Shown here: positions 36,301 through 48,219 of the stretch, one piece after another
Layout: each line of letters opens with the position of its first letter
How positions within the stretch are numbered: position 1 is the stretch's first letter
DNA from: Pleurodeles waltl
Lineage: Eukaryota; Chordata; Amphibia; Caudata; Salamandridae
Length of the DNA stretch: 64,000 bases
Assembly (NCBI RefSeq): GCF_031143425.1
Contig: NC_090444.1
Span: 1,537,404,782-1,537,468,781, forward strand
Direction of reading: 5' to 3'
The notes under the pieces: model-generated
The model's database searches: none
What the model saw: only the letters and a program-made list of their open reading frames with translations
What the model was told of the DNA's origin: nothing
Program-made: the position numbers and the translations under genes

Positions 36301-36891
36301 CTGAGTCCCCACCGAAGTTAACTGCTCCTCAGCCATCTATCCCTCCTCTGCATTCCACTTTCCGAGCCTCCCAGCAAATCTCCTTTGCTATTCACTAGAA
36401 TGGTCTTGCAACCAAATGCGACAACTATCAGCCTATTGTGCTCCCTTTTCAGCATCTACCATCTCCTAATATTATTACAAACCCACTGTTCCCATACCTT
36501 TTCAAGCATCTACGCTCAAACCATTTGGAGAGGGTCATAATATACCAAGTGTCCCAGCTTTTTGATAAAGCATGTACCCGGCCTGTCTACAACAGAAGAA
36601 GAAAGTTTAATAATTTTACATTGACTTTCAAGTTAGCAACCCAGGCACTAACACTTGCCCATTGGAACCATTTATACCCACTCTCCCTCCCAAATTAATT
36701 CAAGCAAGCCCACACATCAATCCAAGCATACATAAATAAATCCATCATAATATGCTTTATACACAGTTCACTTACAAAACAACGCTCCACAATAATGAGC
36801 CTCTTAACAAGTCGAATACAAAGCACCAAACAGAGGCCTATCATTTATTGTAGTATTCTCTGCTCCTGTAGTGGATAGCTACCATCTACAC
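33337..36891. other. No recognisable gene
   Basis: All open frames are short and lack domains. At about 35,745-35,860 a roughly 41-base motif (CTGGGTAC/AGCACTTAGCTACCTGGGT) is repeated two to three times imperfectly. The rest, up to 36,883, is A/T- and C-rich and may be the upstream part of the CR1/L2 element whose endonuclease lies at 37.6 kb. Confidence 0.35.
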
Positions 36892-37194
36892 CAGTGGTCT
36901 CCAAACTTTTTAATGCCGCACCCCCAGTTGAAAAATAAAAATCAATGGACCCCCACTCAGAATTTTTCACAACTATTTTATAAAGATGGCAATGTTTAAA
37001 TATGTCTATTATGCATTTAAAGATCGCAATTAAGTACTGTTGCCTTTTTAAAAATGCAGCAATATGTTTTTGCATAAAACAAAAACTGTTATCTGTGTAA
37101 TGCCTCTTTTGGCCAGAGCTTGGTGCATCTCCCTCCCCCCCGGATCACTTGAGACCCCCCTAGGGGGACCAAACCCCCAGTCTGAAGACCCCTG
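36892..37194. mobile_element. hAT-type MITE, 303 bp
   Basis: The left end CAGTGGTCTCCAAACTTTTT and the reverse complement of the right end (CAGGGGTCTTCAGACT) form inverted repeats with the CAG-GG start typical of hAT elements. It is flanked by the 8-base duplication ATCTACAC (36,884-36,891) and ATCTACAT (37,195-37,202). There is no coding capacity, so it must have been moved by a transposase supplied elsewhere. Confidence 0.85.
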
Positions 37195-37569
37195 ATCTAC
37201 ATCATCATTAACCCTTACTCCATTCACATATAGCAATAAAAATAAAAGGAAAATGGACAACTCCTTATGCTGTATTGACAACTCATTATTCTTTGTCGAT
37301 GCCCTGGTCTCGTCTTTGCTGCATTCAAAAATGCATCTCTGCATACACATACCTGTATTCCACAATACAGTAGAAATCCAGAAAACAATCCTTTACCTGC
37401 AGAAACCTTTGTACTGCCCCAATCAGGAAACCCTACCAAGTTACTACAAAGTCTATTTGACCAGGAGAGCAGCGGCAATTAACCTATTGCAGAGAGGATC
37501 CTACTTTACACAACACACTCATTAGCAAACTCCTACTCTTAGCAAACTCCCTTTACCTTACTTATACTT

Positions 37570-38075
37570 CGTTTCCCACCTAAACTGTATGGTGTTCAAG
37601 GCAAGATCAGTATCCCAAAACAAAGAATACATCCTTGACCTTTTTGACAAAAGCAATTTGTTTTTCATCACAGACTCTTGGTTGGATGATGACATGACTC
37701 CAGTCCTCCACAAGGCAATTCTACGAGGATACTGATGATTTACACAGAGCTGCTAAATCACAAAAGGAGGAAGCCTAGTAGTGGTATTCAAGAGAGACTA
37801 TATATCACCAAAATAGCAGACATATGAATATCAGGATGTGAATCACCATTGAAAAGATGCAATCCTACTCCAATTATCTCATGCACACGTCAACTACTGA
37901 ACAGACTTCCACCAAAACATTCACAGATGCCTTTCTAGATAATATATCAGACCTTAACATCAAACACCATAACAGAGCATCGTTGGTGACCTAAACATTG
38001 GTGTTAAGAAGCCAAAACGGGCACAGCCTATCAAGATCATATCAGGACTGTCAGAGCCTAGTCCCATTCACCTGG
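37570..38075 (+). pseudogene. CR1/L2-type AP-endonuclease fragment
   Basis: The plus strand reads approximately MVFKARSVSQNKEYILDLF, then FFITDSWLDDDMTP, GGSLVVVFKRDY and later VGDLNIGV. These match the N-terminal endonuclease of CR1/L2 LINEs: the ETWL-like strand with Glu lost, the GGG segment, and the GDLN strand. Several stops break it. Downstream it meets a GA microsatellite, and a hAT MITE follows. Confidence 0.6.
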
Positions 38076-38185
38076 TACTTGGATTTTGAGATGATTGAAG
38101 AGTAAGCCCTCCAAACCTCCTTTAGAAGAAACCTTTCCCAGTGAGTTACCTGGAACACCTTCTGTTCAACAGGGGATAAGGGGTT

Positions 38186-38189
<4 letters not shown>

Positions 38190-38222
<33 letters not shown>
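38190..38222. repeat. (GA)n microsatellite
   Basis: An uninterrupted GA run of about 33 bases. Confidence 0.95.
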
Positions 38223-38224
<2 letters not shown>

Positions 38225-38349
38225 TGATGGCCAACTTGATCTCAAATGGCGTAAGAGGGTTCAGCTTACTTGGACTTGGGGAGTTCCTTCAGGGCACTCA
38301 AAGTCACTTGTATTAGAGAAACAGATACAGTGACCACTAGGCTTGCATG

Positions 38350-38849
38350 CAGGGGCAGCTCCTTCACAATGGGGAAGGAGCGTCGCCACCCTGGCCAAGA
38401 GCCAGGAGATGAAAAATAAAATGATAGTTTAATATTGTTTTATTTTTCATCTGCTAGCTCAGCCAGCAGCACAGGGAGGGGTGGGCTGCGTCAATGGAGG
38501 GGGGAGGAAGAGAAAGTGACCTAAGTGCGCCTGTGTTTTTAAGAGATGGGCTGGAGAAACTGCCCAGACCCCAGGGCTGTGTCTGAGCGGCAGTCCGAGC
38601 CACTCAGACCAATCCTGGCACTGCTTTCATGCTAGGGTTAGCATGAAAGCCGCATCAGGATTGCTGGAGAGCCTGTGCTGGTGTCCCAGTGAATGATGGG
38701 ACACCACATCGAGTAAAGAGGAGCAACGCAGAAGTGAACGGTGGGAGACGGCGGCATCAGGTAAGTTTATTTTATTTTTTAGTATTTATTTTCACCTTCG
38801 TCTCCGTTCCCTCCACCCCTCCCACTGAAATTTGCAGCGGCTGCCGCTG
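38350..38849. mobile_element. hAT-type MITE made of consecutive hairpins
   Basis: The left end CAGGGGCAGCTCC and the reverse complement of the right end (CAGCGGCAGCCGC) are similar. The flanks CTTGCATG (38,342-38,349) and CTTGCTTG (38,850-38,857) form an 8-base target duplication with one mismatch. Inside are several stem-loops. 38,407-38,421 pairs with 38,438-38,452 (15 bp, perfect). 38,623-38,634 pairs with 38,639-38,650 (12 bp), with outer arms 38,610-38,617 and 38,655-38,662. 38,680-38,688 pairs with 38,697-38,705. No coding capacity is seen. Confidence 0.75.
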
Positions 38850-38857
38850 CTTGCTTG

Positions 38858-40859
38858 TGAATCAATCACAATTAGCACTTTTTCTAAAACTAACTTCCCA
38901 ATGCTGTCTCTTAACAATTGTATGTTATTACCATTTGGAGAAAGTAAGACAGAGTCCAAGCTTCCTCTCTCCCTTAAGATTAGTACTTTGGGTATCACAC
39001 ACAGTTTTAAGCAGTTTAGTTCTCCTTAGAGTATTCTTCAACAATGATTGACTAAGTTCCGACGCAATCTATTTGGTCACATATTAATGTCATATGCTTT
39101 ATTTCTTTCAAGGGGTATGATGGGTGTCATTTCCTTTGAATTGCATACAAGTCAGAGTTACTTTTCTCTTGGTTAATTTTCAATATAAGGTGTCTTTTGG
39201 CTTTGACCCTGTTTCTTTGCTTTAGTGTTAAAATTTGTATGTGGCTACAAACATTGTTTACACAATAATTTTGTGAACTTCGACCAACTCAATTCCTGGC
39301 CTTGCTGATTCTGGGTATCTCGAATGCCACTAGAAGACCTTCAGTGTACCAATATGCAGGCTTCTAGGATCAGTTAAGTATGCTTTGCTTACTTGACATT
39401 GTATAAATGTAACTCATGCCTACTTGGACTTTGTGACTTTCATAATCTTTTCTTTTTCTTGTTTCTCTTTTTTCCACATGTACCTATGAGTTAAGGAACT
39501 TGCAGTTGAGTCTTCCAATAAAAATGACCAAGAACCGATGTGGTTAGATGTCATTAAGGTAAGTGTGAAGTCTAGGGTTTTTGGACTTTGAACACAATGC
39601 TGCCAGTGTGAGGATGCAGTTGGACTTGTGGTTGGTTGCTGCTTGGACGTGACATTTATACAAACCCACATGCAAGAGGGCCACTGAGATTTGCCAATTC
39701 TCGCAGAAGATCCTGCAAGGTCTATCAGATGCTTCTCTTTAATGCAAGTTCAACACATGCTGTATTCTCTATGTTGGCCCGCTATGTGTTCCTCACTTGT
39801 GAGAAAGCACAGATTGTCTTGCTTATGGTATATAAGGACAGGATAGATGGAGCAGTGCCAGACAAGGACTAATCATCCTCAATCACTCACAATTAATGTC
39901 TGAATTGACTCATACAGCTAGACAAAAACTGGAAGTAGTCTTCTGCAATTCAGAGCTAGTGCATATCACATCAGTAGCTCCAATCAAATGAAGTGATAAT
40001 TTGTTCATGTGGATGAACCATAACATTTCACAAAAACCTCTAACCCCCTCTTCATCTCAGAGGATCACATGCAGCTTAATCCATGTTACTCCAAAAACTA
40101 AAAAACATCAAGACAACAACAAGGAAGACAGAAGAACCCCTGAATGAGTGATAATATACAATAAGATAAAAACACAAACATGTGCTCTTTAATCTAGCTA
40201 CAAATTCAACAGTTGACTGAGCAGAACACCTCCGGAAAGACAGAACGGGATGTACACACCAAAAAAAAAGAAGACAATCTATTAGACCAGAATTACCACA
40301 GTGAAATGCCCCTCAAATGAACTACTCAAAATTCAGAATTTTGTAATTCAGATTCCACAACATCAACTCCTCAGACTGAAGCGCTTCTATAACCAAACAA
40401 CAGAAGATAATCCAACTCATCGTCCCGCATCTTGGACTCCTGCCGACAAGCCAGGCAGCCACTTCACTCATCTTTTCCTGTCGGGCTATGATAATGGACT
40501 ATTCCACTGAGTATCAATATTTACTATGATATTAGAAAGCAGAAAATGGCTAGTAGTGGAGTAAGAAACTGCACCTTCCAAAAGAAATACAAAACCAGTA
40601 GTGGGAAATTAGTATAAAAAAGAACAGCAAACAGTACATAACAGTGCTGATCAGGTAATAACCGCCCTACTACCAGAGCTTATGTAATATAATCTCCAAG
40701 AGACCAATATAGATCAATAAACAACATAAAGCTTCCGCACACAGTTGAGTAAGTACATAGGGACAGACTATGTGCCAATTACTTCCCGCCTATCTCACAA
40801 GGGACAACTAAGACTTGGCTACCAGATAAGCTCTCAATGTAACATGTGCAACCTTGTTC
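38858..40859. other. No recognisable gene
   Basis: Only short frames without domains are present. Nothing beyond A/T-rich sequence could be named. Confidence 0.4.
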
Positions 40860-40939
40860 TTGATAAAAAAAAATTGTGTTTAACTACAACAGTAACAAAA
40901 CACACACTATAAAGCTGTTTATCAATTGCAATACTAAGT

Positions 40940-41251
40940 TTGTTGTACACTGCTTCATTTTGTAAACTAATTTATGTTGGGAGTACCATCAGATATCTTA
41001 AGGAAAGAATCCAAGAGCACATTAGGGCAATTAAAAACAATGATTCAAGATACCCTCTGGCGACACATTACAACACAACTCATAAAGGAATGGAAATATT
41101 GGATGTCAAATTCCTTGGACTAGACTTGGTGAAAAACAACCCAAAAGGTGGGAATAAACTGGAGGCATTGAGGAAAATTAAATGGATCATTGGTCTATGG
41201 GTTGTGGCGAAGGGGCTGAATATAGACAAAGAACTGCACATGTTTTTATAA
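40940..41251 (+). pseudogene. GIY-YIG endonuclease of a Penelope-like element
   Basis: The open frame contains KLIYVGSTIRYLKERIQEH, the YVG segment and the conserved Arg/His helix of the GIY-YIG nuclease. It continues with HYNTTHKG, GGNKLEALRKIKWIIGL and ends GLNIDKELHMFL, a common C-terminal ending of these proteins. In Penelope-like elements this nuclease nicks the target for reverse transcription. The helix that should hold the catalytic Glu reads LRKIKWI, so the active-site Glu appears to be replaced. With the frame change just upstream, the protein is inactive. Confidence 0.75.
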
Positions 41252-41682
41252 CGACATAACGTATTACTAACTTTGAACTGTTTTACAGCATTTGCTGTTG
41301 GCTTTGGAGACAGTGTTTACCAGCATCTTATATGTAACATGGCTTGTATATCAATGATACGCTTCTATTAGCATGCTATACGTGTTTATGTAATGGGTCA
41401 ATGTGCTATTCTTGGGTTTATTGTTATAAAATATGACAAAAGCTACTGTTTATCCCCTTTCCCATCCATGTAATTGATTAAGGCTTTCAACTTTTCACTG
41501 CAACATGGCTGCCATAACTATGATATTATTATGATTTGTTGCTTTTGGCCAATTCTTTCTTAATTTGTCTTCCTTTGACATGGACACGGGCCACAAGACT
41601 ATAAACCAAGGGAAGAACCTAAATAGGTCACTACCACTCACTCGCACCTTGATAGCAAAAAAAGCCTTTCCACCAGTGGTTG

Positions 41683-42160
41683 GATGTTGGCCCATTATGG
41701 CCGCCACTTTGCATGCATTAAAAATTATCATTCAAAACTGCGTAGTTTGTTATCTATATCTATTGTGATGGATGTGGAATGTCACTTGGATGGGCTGTTA
41801 AGATCGATATCTTCTGTTATCACTTTATGTTTTGGGAGACACAGCCCGAATTTAGCAGGGACTCCAGGTCTGTTTGGAATCTTGGTAGCCTCGGGGTGCA
41901 CGATACAGATTGAATGGCGCTCTTGCATCTTTGATGACAAATAGACATTTTCACTTGTTGTCTGATGTTGGGCCAAATGGCCGCCACCTTCCATGCCCTA
42001 ACGATCATCACGCTACACCACAAAGTCTGTTTTCCATGTTCACTACAGCATATGTAGATGGGCTCTTATTATCAATTTCCCCCACCAATACTTTACGTTC
42101 GGGGAGACTCTGCCCGACCACGCAAGGGACTCCAGGTGTGTTTCGAACTTTGTTAGCTCT
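41683..42160. repeat. Two tandem units of about 280 bases in the Penelope 3' region
   Basis: GTTGGCCCATTATGGCCGCCAC near 41,687 recurs as a related sequence near 41,967. In each unit it is followed by GATGGGCT or its like, a GGGAGAC segment, CCCGA, then GGGACTCCAGGT. The units differ considerably, so the repeat is old. Confidence 0.65.
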
Positions 42161-42989
42161 TTGTAATACATATCCGGCCTTAGTTTTTACTTTCATATAC
42201 ATTTTTATTTTTGTTTTCAATTTTCTTTTGAACCAGGGCACAGATGTCTCATGGTTTGGATGTGTGCCTTTTTGCCTTGCAATATGACTGTTTGTCCTAT
42301 GTGTTCATACTTGAGATACACAACTTAGCTAATCTTGACTCTTGTGATTGGATCAGTCTGTTTGGATTGACACAGCATCAACATGTCTTATTATCTTTCT
42401 AAATTAATGGATTTCCACATAGTGAGCCTAATTGAGATGTAATTTTTCAGCAGTGACTTTTGACTATGATGTTTTGGAACTACATGAAACCATACTGGTC
42501 TTGCGTCCTTTTCACGGCTTAAAAAATATGTTTCAACCAATACTATGGCTTCTGCAATATAAATGTGTTTAGGTTGGTTCCTCTTTATGAGTGTACAATA
42601 ACGACCACTACACTTAAATAGTCATGAGCACTTGATGCACAGATCACATTTCATTTTTAGGGATTCACATGAGGGCATGTTGGGTTCTCCTAAACATTGA
42701 GTCGAATACAGAAATGATCTTAATTGTCGATTATAATTCATGAGTGCCTGACTTATATTTGTGGTACTCACCCTATGGTCTTTCTGTAATCTAAAACCGA
42801 CGGAGTTCTTGACTGGCACGCATGGATCTTTAACACTACCTCAGATTTTCTATTTTTCATCACTTTTCTTCTTCTTTGGAAGCAAGTTGGGAATACAAAT
42901 GTAATATTGGATTTCAGATTGTTTTAATGGTCTTTGATCCCCGTCACCTTTCTCGTGTATTACAACTAGAATTTTCTTATGCTCTTGTT

Positions 42990-43036
42990 ACAGCCTTGAA
43001 AAAAATCACATTAGTGACGAAACACATGTCGGCTGT
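42990..43036 (+). ncRNA. Hammerhead-like ribozyme remnant at the Penelope 3' end
   Basis: ACAGCC (42,990-42,995) pairs with GGCTGT (43,031-43,036) as stem I. TCAC (43,006-43,009) pairs with GTGA (43,014-43,017) around ATTA as stem II. CGAAAC follows (43,018-43,023), then ACATGTC ending in a GUC cleavage triplet at 43,030. The order is that of a type I hammerhead. The CUGANGA box has decayed to CTTGAAAA, so cleavage is not expected. Penelope-like elements are known to carry such ribozymes. Confidence 0.6.
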
Positions 43037-43159
43037 TGTGGACCTACATAAAGTCAATAAAAGGACCGATTTCATCTAAGTCTTCTACACATCCTTACTA
43101 CAACAGGATTATTTAAAATCTGCTATGTATTTACTCAACTGTGTGCAGGAGGTTTATGT

Positions 43160-44045
43160 TGTCTATTTATTATGAGATGACTACAAAGAATCCAAAACAC
43201 AGCAGAAAGTTTAGTTCTGCACATTAAGATTCACACCCACTTTTAACTGGCTCAGAAGACCCTGCACTGGCTGCCCCATGACAGAAGATCTACCTTCAAA
43301 CTACTGTGTGTAATGCACAGGGCAATAAACGAGAAAGAACCACCATTAGAGATGAAACTAAAAAGAAACTCCCATAAAAGGAAGGTATGTTACAGATTGG
43401 CTCAACAACTAATTGTTTTGCCATATAAAACATGTGTTTGAATGTTTGGGGGTGTTCATGCATGTATGTTGAGTTGTGTGAATGAGTGTCTGCGTGTATG
43501 TATGTAAGTGTGTGTGGATGTGTGTGTGAATGGATGTATGTATGCATGGATGAATGTTGGAATGGGTTTGTGTATGCTTGTGTGCATGTGTGAACGGAGG
43601 GGCGTGTATGACGGGGGTCTAAGGAGGAAGGGGGGTTGGGAGAAATCTGGGGAGGGGGCAGGGAAGACCCCTATCAGTGACAGAGAGGGATTCCCTGTCA
43701 CTGATAGTGCCTACTGCCATGGTTTTCGTGGAGGTAAGCATGCCACGAAAACCATGGCGGTAGGCGAGATCATAATCCCGCAGACGGACAAGTGACGGCC
43801 GCCGGACTGGAGATTGAAGTCTCCAGCCTGGCGGTCGTTACCGCCGTGGCAGTCGTTACCGCCGTGGCAGTCGGTGTGGTACACTGGCAGTTTGGCTTCA
43901 GCCAAACTGCCAATGTCATAATATGGAGGAAAGTCCCGCCAGCCTCCTCCATATTAACGCCGACCACTGGGGTCATAATGACCCCCCAAATATTTAGAAG
44001 GATGCTGAAAACATGTCTATTCCCCATTAAAATCTCAGATGGTAA
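43160..44045 (+). pseudogene. CR1/L2-type reverse transcriptase, C-terminal fragment, interrupted
   Basis: Plus-strand pieces IQNTAESLVLHIK, LHWLPHDRRSTFKLL and CVMHRAIN (43,180-43,330) match the C-terminal IQN-AAR...LHWLP...FK segment of CR1/L2 elements. The terminal helix (FRRMLKTCLF) is found at 43,990-44,020, on the other side of a Harbinger-like MITE. The MITE therefore inserted into this old LINE copy. Confidence 0.7.
43446..43986. mobile_element. Harbinger-like MITE with serial hairpins
   Basis: This is inserted in a CR1/L2 fragment. The right end GGGGTCATAATGACCCC (43,969-43,985) is itself nearly palindromic and resembles the terminal words of Harbinger-like repeats elsewhere in the window. 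The left end (GGGGGTGTTCATG near 43,446) is tentative. The left half is TG-rich. The right half holds a row of stem-loops: 43,670-43,682 with 43,694-43,706; 43,715-43,730 with 43,742-43,757; 43,807-43,826; 43,886-43,911; and 43,919-43,930 with 43,945-43,956. An 18-base word (CGTTACCGCCGTGGCAGT) is duplicated in tandem at about 43,836-43,871. There is no coding capacity. Confidence 0.7.
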
Positions 44046-47000
44046 AACAAAGCAAATAACTTGCTATCAACAGGAAGCAGGAATGTAGCGTAACAACGAG
44101 AAACCAGGGCCTTGTTTTGCATTTGGGATACTCTGTCTCAAACTTGGTGGCTGTCCCTTCCATTATATTGCACGTGCAAGTACATTAAAGTCTGTGGCAC
44201 ATGCAATATGGTGAATGGGATATCTGTTGTGTTTTGATGAAGTATCCTTTCCATCAAATTTTAAATAAGGCCCTAGGATTGCATACTTATGCCCATGGCC
44301 CAAAAAGTATAGTCACACAGAGCAACACATCTAACTCACCTTAGAAAAGGCGCAATGCCAAGTTAAAACGAGAAACAAGTATGAAGTCCACTTCTATCAT
44401 GTACATCTACAGAGATCTGAATAGCACAAATAAAATTCAAACATCTTTAAATACTCAAATAGTCTGAAGGATACAATTCTGTAACTGCACTTAAAAACAA
44501 TTTAAAACTATTTTCTTGTACACCATGGCATGACACAACATGCAAGCCATGTCCAAAATGTGCATAACAACATTACAAAATAACTTGAGCTCCACAGAAG
44601 TGCCTGCCAACCAGCTGCAAAGTGCTTCAATGCTTTTTCAGGGATAGTAAGCTCTAAATCTACTATGTAAAATTGTATCCTCTTTTTCTTCTTGGGCAAT
44701 TGCACATTCAGAATTTTATCTATACACAAGATACATTTGTATTTGTGTTACAGACTTTTATGGAAACAAATGCTGTGCATTAAATGAGCATTTGTCATAC
44801 TGGAAAATGGTCAGGACATTGAAAAATATGCCAATCATGCTAACAAATTCTTGACAGTTTTCTTTATCTGCTCTTCAAATATGAAACAATCCAAGATCCT
44901 GGCAATCTTTCTGGTGACACAAAACCAATTGCCTGATCTTTTCACGTGCAAAAACTCAGAAATCCACCACTCCCCCTCCAGGAAGCGTGGGAAGATGTTT
45001 ACAATTTTGCACATAGCAAGTTCAGTATTCATACAGTGTTACTTAGATGACGTGCATACGTATGTTCATGAAAACATTCTGAAGCTTCATGCCTTCCCAA
45101 GACACACCAATGTTCCCAGGCTCCCAATAAGAAAAGAAGAACATTTTCCTGATAAAATTGCAATGGGTCATTTGCTCGTGCTAAACAGCTCCACCAACAA
45201 AAGCAGAAGATGGAGGAGGAAGGAGCAATGTGCTGACAGCCAAGCAGCCCTCACATCTGCCTGGAGTTTTAAATAATTTTTACTTATATTCCTCTCAGTA
45301 AAACTAAGCCACTGCAGACAAAACGAAAATAAAATAAAAATCCCATTCAGGGCATGCCCCTCCCAAAGAACGAATGGAAAAAAAAATCAGTGGGGCTGGT
45401 GCAAATAAAATGCCCGACAAGCTTGTGCTTCAAACAAAGAAGAAAGGAGAAAGGACTGAGGTAGCCGGAACAATGAAAATGTTCTTATTAGTCTATCCTC
45501 CACACACAGCAGAAAAAAAGATAATAAAACCACCCATGGGTCAAACAAAATGAACTACAGACTTGGCTTCCTGCAGTTAAAAAAAAAGGACAAGACAGCA
45601 CAGGACATTACTCCTCTGTGGAACAAGCATCCGTGTGTTGACTCTACAAGAACACATACAAAAGATGTGGTACTGCACCATTGCTGCTGACTTCACAAAT
45701 GACTTATAGTAATAACTTTTGTTACTGCACCATGTTGTTGTTGGTTGCAGTAACAGACATTTCTAGATTTTCCTGTGGAGCCAACGCAGGATAGCAGCAG
45801 CAGAGGGGTCTCGGCTGCTTTGGACTGACTTCACAGAATATGTATGTATGTATGTAGTTTTTGTATATTGTGGACCTTGCGAAAAGGCAGTGGAGCACTG
45901 TACAGGCTCAAAGGAAAGCATATAGTTAACGGAAAATAGGACTGGTAACTGAGTTCTTGGAGAAGATGTGTTCAGTTATTGCATTGTGATACAGTATTCC
46001 TACAGAACTGAGTATTCAACTTTCCTAATTGCAGTACTACAGGGGCAGTCCAGATGGACAGGGGGATGTCATTCCAGATCTTGAGTGCATAGATGGAAAA
46101 GGTCTGCAGCCTGGTTTTTATTTTGTTTATTCCTTAATCTCCAATCTGATGGTGTCCGCAGGGGCATGGAACTCCTATAGCCCGACTCCCGGGACATATT
46201 TGTTGGGACCAAGGACAGCAATTTTTCATGTTTATTATGTTCTTGGGTGGGACAAGGAGGCCTTCCCCCTGTAACACAAACCCTTTGACTGCCAATTTAC
46301 AGTACCACATTAAGACTAATGGAAGAGCATTGTCTGCAGGTAAGGTAGTATTTATGTCCATATGGTAACACTGCTCAAACTGGTTATGGTTCATTAATGC
46401 AAAGCCTTTATTATTAGGGTGAGCACACTAAATACATATTAGCTCGGACTGCGCTGCTGACAGTGGTTCCAGTATAAAAGGCTTACACACCTTGGCGAAG
46501 TTTAACAATATGAAGCTACATACAATGCTCCCAGAATGTTCTCTGATTAGATGTAATTATTAGCACAAGCTTGAAAGCAAGATTGATGAGTATTTGCTTT
46601 CAAAATAAAATGTACACAAAATGCAACTAGGAAAACATTCTTTGCTAAACTACTGTGACATTTTAGGTACCATTTCACTGAAGCATCATCTAGTAAAATG
46701 GGTGATGCATGCTAGTGTGGTAGTATTGCCAAAACATATTCATAATAGGAAATAAGTGCACCTGGGTTTAACAAGATTATGGGAAACATGAAAATAAACA
46801 ATCATTGGCAAAGCCAATAGGACTGACATTGGTGGTAAGCCTTTTGGTTTTGTCAAAGGGTGTCTAGTTTTGACATGGAGTTTTTAAACCTTTATTGTTG
46901 TGGCAGCTGCCAGGCCCTACTACAACAATCACTGGCAACAAATAATAATATTTGTGGGGCTCAAAAGGCACACATTGCCACAGTAGTCCCTGGCACTGAA

Positions 47001-47069
47001 CAAAACAACTTTGTGTGCTGATGTGCTCATTTAGAAAGAGCAGCGTGGAGTCACTCACAGTGAAGCTAG
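44046..47069. other. No recognisable gene
   Basis: Mostly A/T-rich. On the minus strand at 44,835-45,032 a 65-codon frame (with FLEGEWWISEFLHVKRSGNW inside) looks protein-like in composition but I cannot place it in a family. A TGTA repeat lies at 45,840-45,857. Sequence around 46,030-46,270 looks like the tail of another LINE but is not classifiable. Confidence 0.35.
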
Positions 47070-47116
47070 CTGATAGATAGATAGATAGATAGGTAGGTAG
47101 ATAGATAGGTAGATAA
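47070..47116. repeat. (GATA)n / (GGTA)n microsatellite
   Basis: Tandem TAGA units interrupted by two short TAGG stretches. Confidence 0.9.
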
Positions 47117-48219
47117 TTTCAGTAAAAACAAAAAGGTCTTGGGTAACTCAAGAACTAATTAGCGACCTCAAATCCCAAATACAATCACAAAAGTATAGTA
47201 TATGTCTTTGCATTAGTGCACCTATGTGGCATTCATGAATTCACAATAGTTTACAAAACTAGGCCAGGAAATCGTACTCCTAGAAAATATTTGTGAACTG
47301 TATTTTACACAAGCAAATATGCACATGTAGATTTGGTCATGCAAAAAGCTGTTGAGCATATATAAATTCACTTATTCCATCCCTGTAAGTAAGTTTACAT
47401 CTACCCCTGTCAGGAGTAAATTTCAAACTTTTCTCAGTATGGGTAAAGATTAGAGGAGCTGAAGAAAATCTTTAAAACATGCAAGTTAGTCAAAAGCGCA
47501 TTCCAACCCTGGAACTTAACACTACCTCCAGCGCCAGAATGTATATCTGTGGAAAGGTGCCAAAATAAGGCAATTGTTAGAATTCAAGTACTATTATATT
47601 ATGGGCCGTGGCATAATCAGGAAGGTCATTATCAGACATCTTATATAATGAGATTGCTGCCATAATTTGTCGCCACACTACGTGGCACCAAATGGACAAG
47701 TGGATTTTTTTTTTACAGGACAAGTAGATTTACGAAGCAACCTGTCCCATGGACAAGTAGTTATTTATTGAATTCCACACCCTGACTGCAGGTGTGCTAA
47801 CTTGTATGTAAGATTATCAGGGTGCTGGTGGTGATGGCTATGCAAATGATGTACCTGCTTTGGAAGATGGAGTGGGCCAGCAGGAGGAGCCAATGAAGTT
47901 CCATCAGGATGAGGGTGATGTGATCATATTTCTACAGGTCCTGCATGAGACATGCTGACGTGTGTAGGCAGCCCTTATGGGGGACCAGTGTGGAGCACGG
48001 GAGGGCATTAACCATCATCCAGATACAGGACTATAAAGGCTTAAACAACAGTTCTGAAGTTACTTTCTGGAAAAAGCATTTTCACTCTCTTTAGAAGAAA
48101 GGGCTGGCTCAAGGCTGTTTTTATTTTTTAAAGCAAAATGTTCCTTGAGGTTGAGGATGGTATCTAGAGCTAGTCAAAGTGACTTGGCATTTTGTGAACG
48201 TTGGAATTACAAGACACTA
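47117..48219. other. No recognisable gene
   Basis: No domain-bearing frame is seen. A T run lies near 47,707. Sequence from about 47,815 may be the degraded 3' part of the minus-strand LINE that follows. Confidence 0.3.

Larger units (their letters stand above)
40860..43085 (+). mobile_element. Penelope-like element, 5'-truncated
   Basis: The element begins inside the linker before its nuclease (CNTKFVVY in one frame near 40,925, then a frame change). It continues through the GIY-YIG domain, a long 3' region of about 1.8 kb with roughly 280-base tandem repeats, and ends near 43,085 after a hammerhead-like fold and AATAAAAGG. The reverse transcriptase part is missing. Neptune-type Penelope elements are known in amphibians and fit this layout. 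Confidence 0.7.

Noticed and set aside
43296..43701. His/Thr-rich minus-strand frames as a protein
   Set aside because: They translate the TG-rich simple sequence of a MITE.
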